DNA of 10,108 bases from Desulfovibrio sp. UBA2564 (lineage in GTDB: Bacteria; Desulfobacterota; Desulfovibrionia; Desulfovibrionales; Desulfovibrionaceae). Below, piece by piece: positions 6,927-10,108 of the stretch. Where the stretch lies: the NCBI GenBank assembly GCA_002340305.1, contig DDLU01000298.1, forward strand, positions 1-10,108. The letters are read 5' to 3'. The position numbers and the translations under genes are program-made. The first letter of the stretch is position 1; each line of letters opens with the position of its first letter. Under the pieces are notes generated by a model. The model made no database searches. It was not told where the DNA came from and saw nothing but the letters and a program-made list of their open reading frames with translations.

Positions 6927-9098
6927 CTAGCCTTCAAGTTCACGGGCTAAAGCCGCAATCTCTTCCCGAATAATACGGGCAGCTTCGGCGGGCACAGCCC
7001 TCTCAAGCTTGTCGGCAAGCAATTCTTCAACTGAGACTTTGAAAGATTCTTCAAGCTCACCTTTCATGTCGTCGATTTTTTCAACCAGACGCGGAGCAAG
7101 GTAATCTTCAATATCTTCAGTCAGTCTGCTCTTAATACGGTAGAAGGCGGGAGAGTCAGGATCAAGCTCTTTTTCAAGAGTCTTACTGACAACATCTCCG
7201 ACATCAGGCAAAGCCGCAATTTTTTCTTCCAGTCCGCTAATGCGAGGCTCGTGGTCTGGAACTTCGTCAAGACGGGATTCAAGAGCGGCCACACGCGGCT
7301 CATGATCAGGAGCTTCATCAAGGCGGGATTCGAGAGCGGCCACACGCGGCTCATGATCAGGAACTTCATCAAGACGGGATTCAAAAGCACTCATGCGCGG
7401 CTCGAGTTCAGGAGCTTCAGCTAATTTGCTCTCGACAGCAGCAATACGCTCTTCTGCATCTGCACGGACTTCACGCAGACCGAGCTGAACTTCATTACTG
7501 ACTTTGTCACCCAGTTCATCGGCAGCTGCAGCTGCGATAGCAACAACAGCAGCGGAATCAGGACGAAGGGCTTCGCTGAGCTGCTGACTTACCGCAGCTT
7601 CAACTCCGCTACCCTGAGCAACCCTTTCCTCAAGCAAACGCATATTTTCAGAAAATGCAGCGAGGTTTGACTCAAGGGTATCGACCTGAGCTATGCGTTC
7701 AGAAGCAGACTCAAGAGCCAATTCCAAAACAGCAATGCGCTCAGTGGCATCGTTAAGAGAAATTTCAAGAGCCTCTGCACGCTTTGCAGCAGAAGCAGCC
7801 TTCTCTTCAAGTTCCTCGATAATCGCAGCCTGCTCACCGGAAACTGCCGGAACTTCGGCTTCTTCGGTTTCAAGATCTGCATCGAGGTCGGAAAAATCTA
7901 TCTCGGTATCTTCAAGAAGTTCACCGAGATCAAGATCGTCTTCAATTTCAAGCTCATCATCCGAAACCATTTCAAGGTCAGCGGCAAGATCAACGTCTCC
8001 GGCAACAAGCTCTGGCTCAACAACCTCAGTCTCAACTTCTTTACAAACAGGTTCTTCTGCGACAGGTTCGAGAATTTCCGGTTCAGCAACATCCGCTTCA
8101 GGAGTTACATCGATAACAGGCTCAGAAACATCCTCTTCAAGTGCTTCATCAAGCAGTTCCAGGCCTTCTTCATGCAGTTCGACAATCTCTTCCTGATCGT
8201 CAGAGAGCAATCCCTCGATGTCTTCATCTGCGAGAACATCTTCACCAAGATCAACCTTGTCTTCTACCTCACCGAGCAGGTCATCAAGATCATCGTCTTC
8301 GGACGCACCTTCGTCTTCCAGTAAGGCATCAAGATTCTTAACCTCTGAATCTTCTTCGAATAGGGAATCAATATCCTCGTCATCGTCTTCAGCAACAGTA
8401 GCTTCGCCGCCAAGATCGTCTATGAGATCATCAAGACCTTCAGCATCAAGTTCACCGCCTGCATCATCTGCAGCCATCAATTCAGCTTCACCGAGATCAA
8501 AATCAATATCATCACCGGAATCAGCTCCAGCCTCTTCTACCGGTGATTCAGGAATTTCTGTCACTTCTTCAGCAACTTCGCCGAGATCAAGAGCATCTCC
8601 TGCATCTTCAAGGATATCATCAAGTTCAAGGACTCCATCCGCAGAACTTTCTTCAACAACATCATCCAAGACAAGAGTGCCATCTCCGGCTTCTTCGACA
8701 ACATCATCAAGTTCAAGGACTTCATCCATGGAACCTTCTTCTATAATATCGTCCAAGACAAGAGCGTCATCCCCGGCTTCTTCAACGATATCATCAAGCT
8801 CAAGGAGTTCTTCCCCAGCTTCAACAACATCATCAAGCTCGATTAAATCATCACCGGAAGCCTCTTCCACAACGTCATCCAGCACCAGAAGATCATCGTC
8901 TCCGCTTTCATCGACAACGTCGTCCAGAACAAGAAGATCGTCTGAATCGTCCATACTCAATTCAGGCTCTTCAATATCAAGGTCTTCAGAAAAAAGGTCT
9001 TCGAGTTCCTGCTCAAAGCTGGCATCAACCTCTTCAGCAACATCATTAAGGTCGAGAACCTCTTCCGTGCCTTTATTCTCCGGTGAATCCGGGGTCAT
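6927..9098 (-). CDS. Large acidic repeat and coiled-coil protein, function unknown
   Basis: A 723-residue protein with no signal peptide and no membrane helix, so cytoplasmic. Residues 1-430 are extremely acidic, with no Arg, only four Lys and one Cys (352). They contain about ten repeats of the form hydrophobic-LDD-(V/I)(V/I/L)-EE spaced 13-15 residues (about 14-180), then further LDDLL/LDDLI/LDALL motifs. Residues about 425-540 look like coiled coil. Residues 549-633 hold five 17-residue repeats (consensus EPRVAALESRLDEVPDH). The C-terminus (about 640-723) is helical and ends with ERAVPAEAARIIREEIAAL, loosely like the closing helix of PopZ-type or related scaffold proteins; this is a weak resemblance. 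GAGGG lies six bases before the ATG. The gene begins just after the cytochrome c3 terminator and has no obvious own promoter. A scaffold, polar-organising or multivalent binding role is a guess from architecture only. Confidence 0.85.
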   Translation of the reverse strand: MTPDSPENKGTEEVLDLNDVAEEVDASFEQELEDLFSEDLDIEEPELSMDDSDDLLVLDDVVDESGDDDLLVLDDVVEEASGDDLIELDDVVEAGEELLELDDIVEEAGDDALVLDDIIEEGSMDEVLELDDVVEEAGDGTLVLDDVVEESSADGVLELDDILEDAGDALDLGEVAEEVTEIPESPVEEAGADSGDDIDFDLGEAELMAADDAGGELDAEGLDDLIDDLGGEATVAEDDDEDIDSLFEEDSEVKNLDALLEDEGASEDDDLDDLLGEVEDKVDLGEDVLADEDIEGLLSDDQEEIVELHEEGLELLDEALEEDVSEPVIDVTPEADVAEPEILEPVAEEPVCKEVETEVVEPELVAGDVDLAADLEMVSDDELEIEDDLDLGELLEDTEIDFSDLDADLETEEAEVPAVSGEQAAIIEELEEKAASAAKRAEALEISLNDATERIAVLELALESASERIAQVDTLESNLAAFSENMRLLEERVAQGSGVEAAVSQQLSEALRPDSAAVVAIAAAAADELGDKVSNEVQLGLREVRADAEERIAAVESKLAEAPELEPRMSAFESRLDEVPDHEPRVAALESRLDEAPDHEPRVAALESRLDEVPDHEPRISGLEEKIAALPDVGDVVSKTLEKELDPDSPAFYRIKSRLTEDIEDYLAPRLVEKIDDMKGELEESFKVSVEELLADKLERAVPAEAARIIREEIAALARELEG
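7200..7454 (-). repeat. Tandem 51-base repeats inside the acidic-protein gene
   Basis: Five contiguous units of 51 bases encode 17-residue repeats starting at residues 549, 566, 583, 600 and 617. The middle units (about 7250-7403) are nearly identical in DNA, for example the shared block from 7281 to 7314 recurring 51 bases later, while the outer units have diverged. Units encode E-P-R-h-x-x-h-E-x-(R/K)-h-x-x-(h/A)-P-x-x. The pattern indicates recent unit duplication, and copy number may vary between strains. Confidence 0.85.
8559..8936 (-). repeat. Leu-Asp-Asp acidic repeat array inside the acidic-protein gene
   Basis: Nine degenerate units of 13-15 residues cover residues 55-180. The cores run LLVLDDVVDE, LLVLDDVVEE, LIELDDVVEA, LLELDDIVEE, ALVLDDIIEE, VLELDDVVEE, TLVLDDVVEE, VLELDDILED and ALDLGEVAEE. 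The LDD positions begin near 58, 73, 88, 101, 115, 130, 144, 159 and 172. An isolated copy (VLDLNDVAEE) sits at 14-23. The DNA is less alike than the protein, so the repeats are older than the 51-base units and kept for the protein. Confidence 0.85.
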
Positions 9099-9124
9099 AG
9101 ACTACCCTCTTAAAAAAAAATTTG

Positions 9125-9152
9125 AAAAAAAGGGGGCGGGCAGCCCCCTTTT
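9125..9152 (-). terminator. Intrinsic terminator of cytochrome c3
   Basis: On the minus strand AAAAGGGGGC pairs perfectly with GCCCCCTTTT around a five-base loop, followed by more T (T run through 9125). It lies 20 bases after the cytochrome stop codon. A second T run (9120-9112 on minus) follows shortly. The plus strand also ends in TTTT, but no plus-strand gene leads into it. The next gene starts only 26 bases further on, so partial read-through is implied. Confidence 0.9.
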
Positions 9153-9171
9153 CATTACACATCAAGAAAAC

Positions 9172-9579
9172 TTATTTCTTTTTCTTGGGGTGGCAGTCGC
9201 CGCACTTGGTGGGGCCAGTTGCCTTTTTAGCTTTCTTCAGAGCCTTATGGCAGCCTACGCAGCTCATGTCAGACTTTGCGTGGAAAGCAGAGTAGAAAGA
9301 AGTGGGCTTCTTTTTACCTTTTTTGCTGGTGTCAACGTGACAACCTTCTGTAGAACACTTTTTAACTTCAGCTTTGCCGTCCCATGTGTGGTGGCACTTA
9401 GTACAGTCGAGAGCTGCGTGTCCTTTGTGGGAAAAGGCAACCGGAGCCTTGGTCATTTTAGCACCGGCAGGTGCTTTCAGAACCATGTCACCGGGAGCAT
9501 CAACAGCGTACAGGCTGGGAAGAGCGAAAGCGCAAACCAGAGCAGCTGTTACCATGCTGATAAGCAGGGTCTTTTTCAT
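9172..9579 (-). CDS. cycA: Periplasmic tetrahaem cytochrome c3 (type I)
   Basis: A 135-residue precursor. Residues 1-25 are a Sec signal peptide (MKK, hydrophobic core, SLYA cleavage) before VDAPGD, leaving a mature protein of about 110 residues, typical of cytochrome c3. Four haem sites are seen: C59-x2-C62-H63, C75-x4-C80-H81, C107-x2-C110-H111 and C126-x2-C129-H130. The four distal ligands expected of bis-His haems are H51 and H54 (SHKGH), H64 and H100. Lysines are abundant, ending in PKKKK around haem 4, the usual docking face for hydrogenase and membrane complexes. It carries electrons between periplasmic hydrogenases or formate dehydrogenases and transmembrane complexes. AAGGAGG (9588-9594) lies eight bases before the ATG. 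It has its own promoter and terminator, fitting a highly expressed single gene. Haem 4 uses CxxCH, where D. vulgaris has CxxxxCH; other species also show the short form. Confidence 0.97.
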   Translation of the reverse strand: MKKTLLISMVTAALVCAFALPSLYAVDAPGDMVLKAPAGAKMTKAPVAFSHKGHAALDCTKCHHTWDGKAEVKKCSTEGCHVDTSKKGKKKPTSFYSAFHAKSDMSCVGCHKALKKAKKATGPTKCGDCHPKKKK

Positions 9580-9629
9580 CCTCAGTTCCTCCTTAGAATA
9601 ACGTTAACCTAATTACAGTCTTCTAAAGG

Positions 9630-9657
9630 ATTTAATTTAGATAAAAAACCATGTCAA
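9630..9657 (-). promoter_or_regulatory. Probable sigma-70 promoter of cytochrome c3
   Basis: On the minus strand a perfect -35 TTGACA (9657-9652) is followed after 16 bases by TTAAAT (9635-9630) as -10, four of six to consensus. The predicted start is near 9623, giving a leader of about 43 bases with a strong ribosome site. A -10 shifted by one base (TAAATC) is also possible. Confidence 0.6.
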
Positions 9658-9717
9658 GCACGGTAAAAAATTCTAGTGATTAAAATTAGCGGTATCAAAT
9701 AGTTATCTTGCACTTAA

Positions 9718-10108
9718 TCAAATGTCATACTTGTTGGCGTATCCGCGCGGAGTGAGCATTTTCCCCGCAATTTCCCTTGTGGAAGAATTACCAACAATCA
9801 GAACGGTTTGCATATCAACATCATTTACATCCAAAGTATTCAGAGTAACCACCTGCACCTGCTGTCCATCACGATAGGCCTTATTCACAATACCGAGCGG
9901 TGTGTTGCCATCACGAAATTTTTTCAAAATTTCAATAGCTTCACCAAGATGTCCTGCCCTTTTCTTTGAGCGGGGATTGTAGATGGCAATGACAAAATCA
10001 GCAGCAGCCGCAGCCTCAAGCCTTTTCTCAATCTTCTCCCAGGGAGTAAGCAGATCACTGAGGCTGATGGATGCAAAATCGTGCATAAGCGGCGCACCAA
10101 GCAGGGCC
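9718..10108 (-). CDS. cobJ: Precorrin-3B C17-methyltransferase, C-terminal part (cut by window edge)
   Basis: 129 residues plus the stop are visible; the frame stays open to base 10108, so the N-terminal half with the SAM-binding start is outside. The protein is a tetrapyrrole methylase that methylates C17 and drives ring contraction in corrin synthesis (CbiH in the anaerobic, cobalt-early pathway, which an anaerobe would be expected to use). Visible family motifs are LGAPLMHDFASISLSDLLTPW (just before and after the first internal Met), DFVIAIYNPRSKKR, a GIVNKAYRDGQ block matching the usual GIVRNAGRxGQ, and the C-terminal IVGNSSTREIAGKMLTPRGY. Downstream is the separate cytochrome c3 promoter, and no hairpin terminator is evident in the 138-base gap. 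Confidence 0.9.
   Translation of the reverse strand, partial: ALLGAPLMHDFASISLSDLLTPWEKIEKRLEAAAAADFVIAIYNPRSKKRAGHLGEAIEILKKFRDGNTPLGIVNKAYRDGQQVQVVTLNTLDVNDVDMQTVLIVGNSSTREIAGKMLTPRGYANKYDI

Noticed and set aside
7200..7454. Regular direct repeats considered as a CRISPR array
   Set aside because: The units are contiguous with no unique spacers, keep a reading frame and code for a protein repeat.
9598..9607. TAACGTTA palindrome in the cytochrome c3 leader
   Set aside because: Too short to call an operator; it lies downstream of the predicted start and matches no known regulator site I can name.
8218..9612. A 464-codon plus-strand open frame, very Ser-rich
   Set aside because: It lies antisense to cytochrome c3 and the acidic repeat gene. 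Asp/Glu codons read backwards in this frame give Ser codons, which explains its length. No family features and no ribosome site.

Overview
The window looks like a marine Desulfovibrio-type sulfate reducer (Maridesulfovibrio-like; moderate GC by eye). The main reasons are a periplasmic tetrahaem type I cytochrome c3, a corrin-ring methyltransferase directly upstream of it (the same neighbourhood I recall from Desulfovibrio vulgaris), and futalosine-pathway menaquinone genes. Every gene but one is on the minus strand, so the window is best read from right to left.

Right end (about 9.1-10.1 kb). The C-terminal part of CobJ/CbiH (cobalamin ring methylation) runs in from beyond the window. It is followed by a well-defined promoter, cytochrome c3 with a strong ribosome binding site, and an intrinsic terminator. 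Just after that terminator begins a 723-codon gene for a very acidic repeat protein (6927-9098): Leu-Asp-Asp repeats, then coiled coil with 17-residue repeats, then a helical C-terminus. Its function is unknown.

Middle (6527-6926). This 400-base gap has no convincing gene but is full of inverted repeats. Past a hairpin behind the acidic-protein gene, the minus strand can fold into a rod of about 240 nt with a large symmetrical central bubble. An intrinsic terminator follows, ending only about 12 bases before the Shine-Dalgarno of the next operon. Two positions pair only as G-U on the minus strand, which supports that strand as the RNA. It could be a 6S-like small RNA, a cis-acting leader, or both. 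I could not assign it to a known family.

Next comes a two-gene unit: a 65-codon conserved-looking small protein whose stop codon directly abuts ubiE/menG (last methylation of menaquinone). A small membrane protein of the DUF2065 type (5385-5594, plus strand) converges on ubiE.

Left end (1-5243). A tight minus-strand operon holds a TviB/WbpA-type nucleotide-sugar dehydrogenase, futalosine hydrolase mqnB, a long-chain polyprenyl diphosphate synthase, and an HDOD-PAS-PAS-GGDEF signalling protein cut by the left window edge. mqnB (head group), the prenyl synthase (side chain) and ubiE (final methylation) together make this a menaquinone locus. Cytochrome c3 is a periplasmic electron carrier of the same respiratory economy. 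The signalling protein and sugar dehydrogenase suggest links to c-di-GMP control and to surface polysaccharide.
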